From Aurelia coerulea (Eukaryota > Cnidaria > Scyphozoa > Semaeostomeae > Ulmaridae): a stretch of 64,000 nucleotides of DNA. The DNA lies in the NCBI GenBank assembly GCA_039566865.1, contig CM076943.1, positions 17,725,501 to 17,789,500 on the forward strand. The letters run 5' to 3'. The first letter of the stretch is position 1. Each line of letters begins with the position of its first letter. Shown in pieces: positions 13,487 through 25,256 of the stretch. The notes under the pieces were generated by a model, which saw only the letters and a list, made by a program, of their open reading frames with translations, ran no database searches and was not told where the DNA came from. The translations under genes were made by a program, and so were the position numbers.

Positions 13487-13690
13487 CAAAAATTATCAAA
13501 CTACACTCATTCTTTTTATAAGAAACTAAGGTCCAGGGCTGGTAGGCAGTTTCTTAAATTTTTGGGCCATTTCTCTTCCAAGAGTTACTTACGTGTTTCT
13601 TACATTTTTAATGCCGGAAGTGCAGAGTTAATTTTGTTTTGGTCTAAAGGGCTCCCAAATTACTTAGTAAGTCTCAAAACAAGTAAACAA
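13487..13690. repeat. Dispersed repeat family, copy 1
   Basis: About 190 bp matches 28290-28472 in reverse complement. Shared words include TATAAGAAACTAAGGTCC, TGGTAGGCAGTTTCTTAAAT, AATTTTTGGGCCATTT, ACGTGTTTCTTA and CCCAAATTACTTAGTAA. A shorter relative of its left end lies near 27055. The repeated GTTTCTTA words resemble the sub-terminal repeats of the mariner-type MITEs at 38-39 kb, so it may be a mariner-type element whose tips are lost. Confidence 0.6.
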
Positions 13691-15349
13691 CATAATTCGA
13701 ACTCAAAATAATTTCCAACCAGTTGCTACTGCTATGGATCCTATGAATCACTCCAGGGCCAGACCCGGCTCTCGACGGCCCTGCCTAGATGTGATTCAGT
13801 GCACAAGATTAAGAAATCAATGAATGAAAAAATGCAGAAGAAGATCAAAATTTAGATAATTATCAAAGAACTTTTTCTGCTAGGACTTTCACAAAATTTG
13901 CCTTCAGAAATCGAGGGCGTTTCGGATATTTCACTATTTGAACTATATGCAAACAAATTTTAGGCTAACAAAAACGGATTCGAAACCAAGCTGGTATGCC
14001 CATACTTCTAAGTAGGAAGTGAAGGCTGTTCGCATGTGAGATCACTACACAGAAGGGGTAGCTTAGTCTAATTCAAAGAACCCACTAGAAAAGATTCGCA
14101 GGACCCCGCAGGATTCAACTTGCATCTATATTGTTTCATATGAACAAATGAGAAAACAACAACACTCATGCACACTTTCTAGACCAGATTATTTTTCACA
14201 ACTAATTCCTATGCACAATACCTACTGATAGTCTTCGAACACATCAGCAAGTGTTGCAATTCTACTTCGCCTCCTCTCCGCATCGAGGCTCACTGTGCAT
14301 AGACCTATTCTCGTCTCTCCCCCTCAGAACAGTTTGTTCTATGGTGATGAAATGAGGATGACAGGATAGGGATTTTTCCTAACAGCTACAAGATTGAAGT
14401 ATTTTGAACTTTTTGGTAAATTCTGTAATTGTAGCTGCGTGGTAGAATCGAAAGATTAAAAAGAAACATCTTTGCAGAACGTTCAGAAAATTGCATAGCA
14501 AGCACGAACCAAGTCATCTCGAAAAAACATGGCAATTTATCAGAGTTACTTTTTTCAATGCTCCTTTTTCAGAGCAATCAAGATCTCGATTTCAATTTCC
14601 CTCTCAGTTTCAGTTTATCATTCAATTAGTTATGCTACTTCTCAAAAGAACTTCGTGTGGATTTCAAAAGACCTGGAGGGAGATCTTATTGTGTGTTTCA
14701 TGACATTTACTGGCTGCTCTGCAAGGCTGCTTTCTAAATCTTTCTACTTTACTAAAGGACCTTCTACTTTGAAATTGACCAAAAATATAGAAAAAAATAC
14801 TCCAGTCTTTCAGCTATTAGTTAGATGAATCTCTATGAATATAATATAGCACAATTACTTTTAGCGGCAATGATTTTCAAAGAAGCGGAATTTTTGAGTC
14901 GCACAGTACGCTCCTCGACATTGCGACTGTGGATTTAACAGTTTACAATCCATTGTTTGTTGTTCCAGCTGTATAGAAAAGCTCAACTGACATTTAATTT
15001 TTATACCTTGGTTAAGCGCAATTCATAATCAAGAAACATCCCTTTGGGCAGAATTTGGGCTGAAGACAATTCCGGACGACATCATGTCCGAAAGTGTGAC
15101 AGTCTGAAATTCTTGACGTCGAAGTTCCCTTCCATGTTTGACTCGACATACCAACGCTTCTCCTCTAGGCTGGACAACAAGAGCCACAAATAAAGCCGAA
15201 AGTTCCCTTTTGAATGAGTTCTCCGCCTTACAAGCGGTAACGTCAATTAATGGTTTCTACGTGGCCAAAGATAACATCTGTGATTCAAGTCATCTGAATG
15301 AACTGTGCCACAATATGATAGCAATCAACTATCACCGAAATATGAGAGA

Positions 15350-15870
15350 TCGGAAAAGATTCGTTTGCCGACTGGTTTCTGGAAAAGCTTCGTCTCCCGA
15401 CTGCTTTCCGCGATGTCGCTTTTCGGAAACGAAAACGTCTAGAAAACTATGTTTTCTATTCTTTACCCTTTCCTAAGTGTGCTACGCCCATATCACTTGT
15501 ATTGCCGTGTATTAGTGAATAACCGTTTTGGGTTTGTAAAGGTTTTCTACAGGCCTTTTTTCGGCAAAAGCTTCAAGTCGGGCTTCGGACGGAGATGAAT
15601 TCATCCACAAAACTATGTCATACGATTCTTTACTCTTTATGCGGTTCCCTCATATTAGTGAAAGTTGTTTGGTTTGAAAAGGTTGTCAACCGACTTTTTG
15701 GCAAAAGATTCGTCTCGTCTACTGAATGTTTTCCGAAGTCGGGTTTCGGAGACAAATTCATCGACAAAACTATTTCCTACGATTCTTTACTCTTTACTGA
15801 GTAGGCTACACCCATGGCTCCTCTTCACATACAACTAATCCCTCATATTAGTGAACATCTCAATCTGTTT
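15350..15870 (+). repeat. Imperfect ~140-195-bp tandem repeat, about 3 copies
   Basis: Successive segments share the same ordered words: GGCAAAAG, TTCGTCTC, CCGACT, GTCGGGTTTCGGA, ATTCATC, ACAAAACTAT, ACGATTCTTTACTCTTTA and TATTAGTGAA. The word ATTAGTGAA occurs at about 15,511, 15,652 and 15,847. Copies differ by indels and substitutions. Small open frames here are by-products of the repeat. Confidence 0.6.
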
Positions 15871-16439
15871 GAACAGTTAAATAAGAACTCATTTGCAAAC
15901 GGCCAGTCACATAGTATTTCACTTGATTCAAATTTATTTGGATTGCTGGAAATCCAAAGAAATTGCTCAGATTCCACAGGGAACCATAGTTAATAATCTC
16001 TAAGCCATTCTGTCGTCGGCAGAATTTTGATTATGTTTTTACTGGAAACGAGTGGGCCTAAAAGTACCTGTAACAATTAGACATTAACGTTTAATATAGT
16101 TATGTTACGCATGCGGTCATGCGGAGGAGTCAGTGTTGTTGTTGTCATGTAGAATCTCGTGGAGTTAGAATTTAGGCCATCTGTTATGTTCTGCTGTCTA
16201 AGATTCGCCTTGTCCTTTCATCGTATACATGGAGCCCCTAAGTATTAACACTATCGACCACTCTAATTGCAACAACCTCCTCCTACTGGGCTTTTTTACA
16301 ATACCACAACAGAAACTGCTACATCAACTCAACGTTGCTTTTGCTTCAGAATTTCTACTTCAACTTGCTTTTCCTGCGAGCGAATTTGCTTTCGATTGCA
16401 CAACTTAAAAATCCTTTTTTGGCAGTTGTGTGCTTGTTG

Positions 16440-16735
16440 ATTGGATTGATTTGATTTAATTTGATTTAATCTTTTTTACCTATATGGTAGGAGCTCAGTT
16501 AGAATAACTGATTTACAAGGGGTAAAAACTTACAATAAATAACAACTTACAATAAATACAAATTTTTCATATATACTAAGCTAAATTACAAATGATCATA
16601 AATAAAAAAAGAAAGTTGAAAGAATTTTTGATGTTCATTTGTTGGTGTTTCTTTCTAAAAGCTCTCAGGGTTGAAGAACTTCTAACTTCAGTGCAAAGAC
16701 TGTTCCAAAGTTTGGTGCCTCGGTACGAGAAGCGT
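16440..16735 (-). pseudogene. LINE 3' end: reverse-transcriptase C-terminus, UTR and tail
   Basis: On the minus strand the sequence encodes RFSYRGTKLWNSLCTEV followed by RSSSTLRAFRKKH. This is the usual last segment of CR1/L2/Jockey-group LINE proteins, downstream of the catalytic domain. An AT-rich 3' UTR follows, ending in a short repetitive tail (ATCAA units at 16440-16472). The 5' part is missing, as expected for a 5'-truncated LINE. No catalytic motif survives. Confidence 0.6.
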
Positions 16736-16908
16736 TAAAGATTACAGTAGTAGACGTATAAGATGTAATGAATCTTAAATGTTAGTTTCAAAAGAAAAAG
16801 ATGGTTTCAGGCATATAACTGAGGAGGTTTCATCTTAGCCTTTTGAATAATAATATGTAAAAGAAATGACATAGGGTACAAGACAAAATACAAGGTTTGT
16901 ATTATGTG

Positions 16909-17250
16909 CATACTAACTGGTTTGTGCTGTACAGGAAAACATAAAGCCAAAGGTCTTAAAAGTACAGACCCAGCTTGCGAGGTCTGTGCATTAAGACCGA
17001 GGGCGTTATGTTTTCCTGTACAACAACAAAACCGGATAGTATGAGTTCCATTACCTGATAGCTTTTAATTTAGACTCATAGTACATTTCGTCACTGTTCT
17101 GTTACTGAATTTTATTGTAAATCTCACAGATCTAAATCAGTTGCTGTGGCGACAAAAACGCGTCCTTGTATCATATTATACAAGGCTACGGGAAAACCGC
17201 GGGAGATGTGTGATTAACCAATGGGAGTGGCGGGATTCTTGTATTGCCTC
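16909..17250. mobile_element. Non-autonomous element with internal hairpin, copy 1
   Basis: This copy matches 35271-35619 in reverse complement over its length. One side is a hairpin whose arms contain TGTACAGGAAAA and AAGCC...GGTCTTA, with a loop around CTTGCGAGG. The rest is non-palindromic and includes ACGCGTCCTTGTATCATA and CCAATGGGAGTGGCGGGAT. It ends at GTATTGCCTC. There are no clear terminal inverted repeats, so the class is unresolved. Confidence 0.7.
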
Positions 17251-17655
17251 ATCTTTTAAACTCCAGATTTTCTAACCAAGGTGTTATAGGAAACAGGGGT
17301 GTAGGTGAAAATGTAGCAAATTCTTCAATGACATGTGTTGCAGTGGGAACAAGCGAATGATGGCTTTCTGCTATTTTGTCGAATACATTGCTAAAAACTG
17401 ACATTGATACGTCAGTAAATATGCACCGTGTACGAAATCCCAAGAGGATGTTCCCATCTACTCGCTATAAAAGCCGTAGATTCGAATGCAGTCTCATCAC
17501 AGACTCAGAATAACTTCGTATATTGGTGTCACATTTGTAAGTTCGTTTGTGACTTCTTTGTAATAAACGTCGTCAACAGCGCATCTTCATAAACACTTAT
17601 AGAAGAGCGACAGCATGTAAGACAAACGAAAATGGTTTGCAGGAATATAAAACTA

Positions 17656-17867
17656 CAGTGGAACCCTCATTAACGGATACCGTCAAACAACGGACACCTC
17701 CAAACAACGGACAACCTCCAAACAACGGACAACCTCCAAACAACGGACAGATAATTTCGTCCCAAAATACAGTATGACAAAATATGACACCTCCATACAG
17801 CGGACACCTCTCTAAAACGGTTAATAACATTGGTCCCACAGGTGCCCGTTATATGGATGTTCCACTG
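17656..17867. mobile_element. Tc1/mariner (pogo/Tigger-like) MITE
   Basis: The left terminus CAGTGGAACCCTCATTAACG and the right terminus, inverted CAGTGGAACATCCATATAACG, match pogo/Tigger-type tips. TA flanks the left side; the right side is CA, a likely mutated TA. Inside are three copies of ACCTCCAAACAACGGACA in tandem. No transposase is present. Length is 212 bp. Confidence 0.75.
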
Positions 17868-20264
17868 CAAACTTAGAGGGTATGTGAAGGGTTGCAAAGA
17901 GCAAAACCATCTAAAAATATCCCATTCAAATCGAAGTTGCACGCGCGCAGTGAACAATGCATAGCCAAAGAAACGATGCCGTGCCTAGATGTTTTCTTTG
18001 TTCCATTTGTCGAGGAGCCTGTTTACCACTGCACACTCCCTTTAAAAATTAGGCCTAAGCTTTTACATGGTGCTGGTTCAAGTAGCAGACAAATACTTAC
18101 AATGTAAAATGCTACTGATCATATCCCTCTTATAAAACTGCTTACTAAAAATATACCGTTCCAGCAGAGATTGAGTTCTTCAATTGACATTTTTAATGAT
18201 TCTTATCATAATTTCTAGCTTTACCCTGAAACCTTCATTTTTAAGATACAACCTCGGAGCGGTATCTTCGTTTAGACACCTCAAATGTCTCTCTCATCGA
18301 AGATTCCCGATGATCACATCAGACTGAAATTAGGTATTGCGTAATCGAAATTTAAAAAATTCATTACATCATCGCTAAATTTCACTTATTTTTTGCTACT
18401 AAATAGTTCGTGGCATGCGTAAAAACTCATGTGATTGCTGAATGAGGAACGACAAACGACTGCTGACAAAGGAATAAACAAAAACGACATGGGAACGTTT
18501 TGGTAAGAAAAATAAAAGAGACAAAACGACTCAAAAGGAGTTGGCGTGAAAGATTGACAAGAGTTGCATATTTCTAACAGTTACTGCTGCGCTCAGTAAT
18601 GATCAATTTCTGGTTACAGTTGGTCCATGGTTGGTCACTTGATCACAGACAAAAGGTTTCTTTGTTACTATATACATTTCATTGACTTTGTCTCACAGCA
18701 CCAATTCGTTTAACAGTGACATAGAATATCTGTAACTGTGCTATGACAGAGGGACACATCGAGGCCTAGTAACAATCATTCCTTGTCTCTAAAACATTCA
18801 CATAATATCACTGTAGTCAATAATGTCACTCGCTTGTCAAGGAGTAAACAAAACAGCTACTAGCGAGGAAGTGCTGTGATCTAATACTGGCAAAATGTCC
18901 AAGTATGTAGGCAAGAATAGGGGCTGTCAGTTATATCGTACCCAGTATAAAAGGGAACAATTTAATGTCAAGAGTTCACAAAAACATCCTTCATTTCTAA
19001 GAAATAGCCTGAGGCTAACACAACAGCGATGAGAGATATCCTATCTGATGACATTTAGGAAATCTTGATTGACCAAAAAAAGTGATCAATCTACAAATGA
19101 TAATAAATTTCGCAAAAATTTACGACTAACTTGAATTTGTTATGAAAGGCTGCATGAACTCGAAGCATAAAAAGGAAACTAGTTCATTTTTAGAAAAAGA
19201 TATCAACATTTGCCTTGATGCACGAAGAGGGATGCTGAATGCTAAAGTTTAGAGATACACCTTCCTTTATTCAAGTGGAAAACTTCTAAACTGACGGAGA
19301 AGGTTGATGTCAGATAAACAATCAATCAAAAATACTAACAGTTTTTGCATTGAACCAATCTGATAAGTTTGAGTTTGGTAGTAGTAAAAATCTTTACAGC
19401 TACCTTTACGATTCACTGCCATAAACATTTGCAGAACTGTGTAACTGTCAGACGATGCGTAGCTAGGAAAAACAGTTCTTCGTGTAGCTCTATCAAAATA
19501 AAACTGACAACAAAAATGTAAGGTTGAAAGTGATGAAAATATTGAAAGAAAAAGCATCGAATAGGTAGCAAATGGGTCTCGTTGTTTGTCCATTTACCGG
19601 GTTAGTGGTGTAATAGGAAATTAATGAAATAAAGGTCCCAATTCAGACATTTTGTTTGATACGTCTACTTGTTCCCGGAAGAACGTCTTCGTGCCACTTT
19701 TACGCTAAACGAGAGTCTGAAATTATCTTGACAACGTTATTTCGGTGACGTAATCTACAATGACTACAATGAAACTATGCGTTAACAAAACAAGGTAAAC
19801 TGTTACGTAGGTAGAAGGAGAGCTTACATAAACATTTGATATAATCTACTGGACAAAAACAGCAATTTACGTGCTCATCTTCCTTGCATGCATTCATTTT
19901 GAGTTAACCCGAGACAGACAAATAAAAGGTGTGTCTTCCCAGCACTGAGAAACGCCTAACATCAACCCTACAAAAAATCTTATCACTGAATAATACTGAT
20001 ACCGAAACGTAACGTAGAAACGTAAGCAGAAATCGTTGATATTTCCAAAAACAGTGATCGCAGTTATAGCTATTACACTCATTGATCAACTGCGATCTCA
20101 TGGTGGCAAAAGCAAACGGTCTAGCCATAATCAAAATAAATTGGACCACACCATTGGTTCTTCATTTCACTGGAATGATAGAGCTGTTTATGAATCTCAA
20201 TTGATCATATGTCTATTTCCCTATCGCCTTGCCTACCAACTTCCTTAGCATTGCAAATGTGCCT
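17868..20264. other. No gene recognised
   Basis: No conserved protein motif, RNA gene or bounded transposon is visible. The short frames on both strands look random. Confidence 0.45.
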
Positions 20265-20489
20265 AAATAAACTGAAGGAACTTTGCGTATTTTGCTGTAA
20301 ATTTGTCATTGAAATGTTTTGATATCTTAATTACTTTCAGAATGATTGCATTTTTATTTTTGGGAAAGAATTAATGGAAAATTTTTAAAATATCCAAACA
20401 ATCGTAAATCCTAAAGGAATAGAGGAAAATGATACAAGCTTCAAGGAAACTATAGTATATGGCAGTCTGCAATATAATAGTATGGGGGG

Positions 20490-20725
20490 AATCCAAGGCC
20501 GCGTTGTTCTGAATGTATAATCCTAATGAAACACTGAATAGCTTCATAAGATGCGTCTCTTTCAACGCTAAGTAAGCATTCCTGTAATGAGTAGGTACGT
20601 CCTTCCAGCTTAGGCCCGTAGTTTTCCTCCAAAGAAGTTAGAGGACCCTCATGAAAAGCACTCTCGAGTGACTGAGGCCTTCCTCTGTAAATATCTGTAT
20701 TATTATTATTATTATTATATATTAT

Positions 20726-20777
<52 letters not shown>

Positions 20778-20778
20778 C
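20490..20778 (+). mobile_element. Possible LINE 3' end with (ATT)n tail
   Basis: This sequence lies inside the broken Mutator-like copy and ends GTAAATATCTGTATTATT followed by a long (ATT)n run at 20696-20778. LINEs of the CR1/L2 group often end this way. No reverse-transcriptase residues can be recognised, so the call rests on the tail and on the insertion context. Confidence 0.3.
20696..20778. repeat. (ATT)n microsatellite
   Basis: A run of ATT units is interrupted once by ATATATTATG. It may have expanded from a LINE tail. Confidence 0.9.
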
Positions 20779-21346
20779 ATTATAAGTCAACAGTATGTTG
20801 TGTTTTACGTATCCATTAACTCTCACTAGAATAGTTTCCCAACTAAAATCGAATTAACTACAGCAAGCTACTGTACCCTTAAGTAGCGTTTTACAAGAAA
20901 ATTCCGGAATATGCTGAGACAACATTACGTGTGTATTACCTTGAATAAGTATGTCACGGCAGTTTACGTAAGGTTTACTCTAGAAGTTTTGCCATATTGT
21001 CTCTATTTGACACATTACAGTTAATGTTCATCGTCATCTTGTTCTAGCAACTAACGTGTTCTACTTGCAAGCATTAGTAACCAAAAGGACTTACTCGAAA
21101 AGTCCAGTTCACCACAATAGCAAGCAGAAATATGTCGCTCTTCTCTGGTTTAGCATTTAGACACCTGATGACGTCACAGCCTCAAATAAAATAAGTGCTA
21201 CCATTTTGAAAATAAGCAAGATAGCAAATAAAATGTCATGGCAGATTTGCAGCAAATTACTTTGATTTCCTTGAAAGCATTCTAATTCAACGAAAAACGG
21301 AATAGAATTTTACATCCACCTGGATTTGAAGCATGTTCTGGACTTG

Positions 21347-21560
21347 GGGTGAGTGGCCGAGCGGCTTATACAATTTCCGTCAGGTCACTGAAGTTAAGCT
21401 CGGTTGAGTGAGGTCGTACTCCGGATGGGTGACCTCTCTGAGGGCCTGACCTCGCAACTCACCTCTCCAGTAATCGGAAGGGACGTTTAATTCGAGGTCC
21501 CTTGCCTGGAAGGGGCATGCAGCATGCCTAAAAATGAATTACTGAAGAAGAAAAAGTGAA
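21347..21560 (+). mobile_element. SINE with chimaeric tRNA/5S-rRNA head
   Basis: TGGCCGAGCGG at 21354-21364 is a perfect A box of tRNA-Leu/Ser type. Instead of a tRNA B box, the sequence continues into a 5S-rRNA-like internal promoter: GAAGTTAAGC (5S A box, 21390-21399) and GTACTCCGGATGGGTGACC (C box, 21416-21434). The spacing resembles genuine 5S rRNA. A body containing GGGGCATGCAGCATGCC and an A-rich tail (GAAGAAGAAAAAGTG) follow. Full 5S secondary structure is not preserved, so this is not a 5S gene. Such a head would be transcribed by RNA polymerase III. Confidence 0.7.
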
Positions 21561-22131
21561 AAAAATCTCATAAATGATTGTTAAATTGAATATTTAGTTG
21601 TTGATGTCTTTGCTCTTGTATCACGCAAGATTTAACAGGATTTTTCCAATACCGTATCCCTTGCAGGAATATTAGCATGAGGTTTAAGGCACGTTTCATG
21701 ATACTAGGTGTGGCACACCTCTTTTCCCATTTTGCGCACTTTGACAACGGCAACAACTGAAGGTTCTAAGAGGACACGTAACGAACAAAACTATTCTCAT
21801 CGTTTTTCTTCCTCATGAGAGTTCAATTTCAATAGATTCACCCATGTCCTTGCCAAAGCTTTTTCACTTGGGGGAATTGGGTACGTACTACGTATAAAAG
21901 TTTAACAGAAGCTTGATGGGCATTCCGTTCAGATATCTAACCTGCAAGAAAAAGCAACGCAGCCGTTTCGCTACCCACCCACCCACTACCTCTGATTTTC
22001 TCCTTGCTTTTCTACTTCTTCTTCCGATTATCTCCCTGTTCTCGGTTAAGAAACTCCGCTTTCAAACAATAATTAAGAACTCTTACTGCAAGAATTGGGC
22101 CCTACGTTAACAACTCCACAGCAATGATTAA

Positions 22132-22405
22132 GGTCCCGTTCACACGAGAACGGAACGGAACGGATCAGAACGTAACGGAACTTTTCGAGAGGTGTTCACA
22201 CGACACTGGAACGGTTCTCATATCGACTAACTCCTTCGCAGAAACCAAGAACGCCTTTCTATTTGCTGCGGCCATTTTTGCTCACAACGAACTTCATGTA
22301 AAAGTACATGAAATTATTCCACAAAATGGAACGGAACGGTCCAAAGATGTGTTCACACGAGAGCTAAATCGTTCCATTCCGTTCCGTTCTCGTGTGAACG
22401 GGGCC
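22132..22405. mobile_element. PIF/Harbinger-type MITE, TAA duplication
   Basis: The terminal inverted repeats begin GGTCCCGTTCACACGAGAA (left) and, inverted, GGCCCCGTTCACACGAGAA (right), then continue with tandem CGGAA units. TAA lies directly outside both ends (22129-22131, 22406-22408). A 3 bp TWA target and GGNCCCGTT tips are characteristic of PIF/Harbinger. The 274 bp element is non-autonomous. The small frame spanning it is a product of the repeat. Confidence 0.85.
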
Positions 22406-23596
22406 TAAAGCCAAGTTTCTTGTGAAAAAGTGCATGTATAAAAAAAATGAGTGGACTCAGAATAAAAGCAAGTCGTGAATTTTGTAGGTATTGGAAGCTT
22501 GACAAAAACTGTTAAAAAGTGTGACATTAGGTTCTTAGAAAAATGCTTAATTGTTTACAGTCAGTAGTTAGGTGTGCTTCTCAATGATACTGTGAGACAG
22601 TGCTACTACGAAATATCTTCATTCCAAGTTCATAACTCTTATAAAGAATTCCAGAAAATAAACACCGTTCCTATTCAGTATTAACCCTGAAAACATGTTC
22701 GAAACAGTTTTTCTAATGATTCATAGAAAAGGAACATACATATAGGAGTGTAGGTGGTAACTGATAGCTGTGCACAGGAATGTTGTAATGAGCGTGTGAG
22801 TCAAAAATGTTAAAATGGGGGTTATAGGACGGTATCGAAAAATCATAAACGCCAAAAAATTCCAGCAAAACCGTCCTTAAATTCAGCAAAGACTGTCATG
22901 ATGTCCTTCCGTGCTTTGCATGCATAACCTCAAATCATATCTCGTTTCTATCGGTAAAACCTAAGCATAAAGTTCGAACATCAACTAAGTTTTATCTATT
23001 TTATCTATGGGGTTCCCCTCTAATCGATAAGTTTATCTATTGAGAGAGTTCCTTCTTGTAAGAAATTCCCTTAATGCAAATTCCCCCATAGTCTTGAAAA
23101 GTAATTTTGAATTGTATTTCCTTAATATTCTCAAGTTTCTTATTGCTAATTCTGAGTGATCTATTTTCGTTTCGCTGTGCACTTCTATGGAGAGGAATTC
23201 TAAAATTAAAGGAACTGTACTGAACTGAATCTCGTAGACGACTGCCTCAGTATCATTTAGGTGACACAAAAAATTGAAAGCCAATTCCAGTGCCTTAACT
23301 CCGCTTGTAAAAGTGAAAACAGGTCGAATCCTCCCCTGCAGTATATAGAATTTAATAATGTTTCTTAGGTGTATCTTAAATTTGGTAAAATTTGCATTCT
23401 CGAATCATATTCTATAAAAGAATCTGCAAACCGATGAAAGAGAAAGAAACCCTAAAGCCTCCATTTGTACGGTAAAAATCGTAAAATTGGTCTAAAAAGG
23501 CTAAAAACCTGGACCTATCAGCGCCGCCTGCGACCCAATGTTATAAAAGAAATACTTCACGAACCAGCAAGGATGCACATAACAAGTCGAGGTTGA

Positions 23597-24057
23597 TATG
23601 ATTGATGATGAAAGATGAAATGAAAAATTTCATGCAAAATGAAAGATTATACTGTTATGAATGAGATAATTCAGAAATAAACTACAACTTCTTAAACGCT
23701 TCGACTTTCATCTTCTTCGGTAACTGTTCTTGACAACAGTGAAGTTGATGAAAATCGAACCGTTTAAGAAGTTGTAGTATATTTCTGAATTATCTTTGAA
23801 AATTTTATATGCTTAGGTGAATTGTCTCTTGAATCACTGCTATGAATGATGTATCGTACTTTTTTCAAACTTTTTTATCTTCTCTCTGCAAATTCAAACA
23901 CGCAACAACTGCGCAATGACATCATTACGCACCAGTCACTACGCACTTTTATCAGATTTTAATGCGTAAGTTTGTAGGGAAATTAAAAAAAATGGACAAA
24001 AGCATGATACACCATTCATAAAAGTATAATCTTACATTTCATTATCAATCATACCAA
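23597..24057. mobile_element. Inverted-repeat element, interrupted
   Basis: The left arm TATGATTGATGATGAAA...GATTATACTGTTATGAATGA matches, inverted, the right end (TATGATTGATAATGAAA...GATTATACTTTTATGAATGG). The left arm is split by the insertion at 23665-23840 and resumes at 23841. No outer TSD was identified. Confidence 0.6.
23665..23840. mobile_element. 176-bp hairpin insertion with 9-bp duplication
   Basis: Identical TATGAATGA lies on both sides (23656-23664 and 23841-23849). The uninterrupted opposite arm of the host element shows a single such word. The insert holds a hairpin: ATAATTCAGAAATAAACTAC and GTATATTTCTGAATTAT, with AACTTCTTAAACG / CGTTTAAGAAGTT inside. The hairpin does not reach the right junction. 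Nine-base duplications are typical of Mutator-like transposition, but the tips are not inverted, so the class is uncertain. Confidence 0.6.
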
Positions 24058-25139
24058 CCCCAGATATGTCCTTTGAATTTGATTACAACAACGACCTTTA
24101 AATTTCATTTCTTTTGAAATCATCTTCCCCGTTACAGCTGATTTTGTGATTGCTTTAAAAATTTGCAAATTTAGTTCCTTTTAGAAGTCTTCATTTTGAA
24201 GCATACAGAAAAAACACTGTTACCAGACTAATATCTTTATGTATACTCAGCTTTAAATTCGATGTCAGAAGAGACGCACATCACCATTGGAGACTTATGG
24301 CTCTGAGGCATGATTTACAACGTTGCTGAAAAAGTATAGCTCAAAATGATGTTTTCAAAGTGTCATTTATGATCTTGTGATCTTGTGATCTTATGAATGG
24401 GGGGGGGGGGACTTTCTTTATTAGGACACCTGGTTGTTTTGGTTCCAAGTTCATGTAGTAGGGTGTGTCTTCATCTTGTTTCGATAGAGAGAGTAGAAAA
24501 CACAAGAAACATGTTGAAAAATCTTTAAATAGCAGAGATCACAAGCGAGTTCCTAAAATAAACATAGAACAACAAGTATTTTCCAAATCGACCGATAGAT
24601 TTGTTGATAATTTGTCTCTTTATTTCTTTGTTTTACTTTAGAGGGTGTGTCCATGCGTTTAGCAATGTTCAGTATTACTTAATCCTGAGACATCACCAAA
24701 GTAGCTACAATGTTCCCATAAGGAGATATAACAGAAATCACTTGAAAACAGTTATAAAAACAACGACTGTTTTGAAGGATATTAAGTCATGAGAAGTATG
24801 GAGCATATAGCAAGTGGACTGAGAGTGTGTGACAGGTTCTAAACAAACAACGTAGCAGGGTTTACTCCAGTGCCGGGTGAGAGAGGATACAGTAGGCCAT
24901 AAAACGATGCAAAGGTAATGCACAAAATCAAAGGCATGATAATTGCCATCTTGTTTGCTTATCAGAACCTAACAGAACCTGACAGCCCTTCGACAATTCT
25001 TTTCAAAAGTGGCAAATTAGATTGCTCGCAGAAATTTTGCGGGTTCGAAAGTTGGACGTTCTGTCGCCGGTAGGACGTCATTTTATGATTGTGGTACCCC
25101 TGTTCGTGTTATTTCAACAGATTCATCTATCTTCACGTA

Positions 25140-25256
25140 ATTCTAGAAAAGGGGCGTTGGTTATAGCCAACTTGGAGGGCGTGGCCCAAGAAAATTTTTG
25201 GGCCCATCCCAGTTGTGTTTTGCCCCACCAATAAAAAAATCCTGGCGGCGCCACTA
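25140..25256. mobile_element. hAT-type end fragment
   Basis: The right edge, read inverted, begins TAGTGGCGCCGCCAGGA, which resembles the common hAT tip CAGTGGCGCCGCCAGG. The inner sequence is G/C-rich (GGGCGTGGCCCAAG). No matching left tip or duplication was found. Confidence 0.4.

Larger units (their letters stand above)
20265..21340. mobile_element. Broken Mutator-like family copy with internal insertion
   Basis: Two blocks, about 20265-20490 and 21110-21340, match successive parts of the element at 25849-26320. Shared words include TTGCTGTAAATTTGTC, CAATCGTAAATCCTAA, CTCTTCT-GGTTT, TGATGACGTCACA and GCCTCAAATA. Between them lies about 600 bp that is absent from the sister copies and carries an (ATT)n tract. 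The left tip is missing. The right tip is degraded (GATTTGAAGCATG). No TSD could be seen. Confidence 0.6.

Noticed and set aside
16909..17250. A Helitron
   Set aside because: Neither orientation shows a 5' TC start with a 3' CTRR end next to the hairpin.
21380..21450. A genuine 5S rRNA gene
   Set aside because: Only the internal promoter resembles 5S. The 5' end is tRNA-like, helices I and V cannot form, and an A-rich tail follows.
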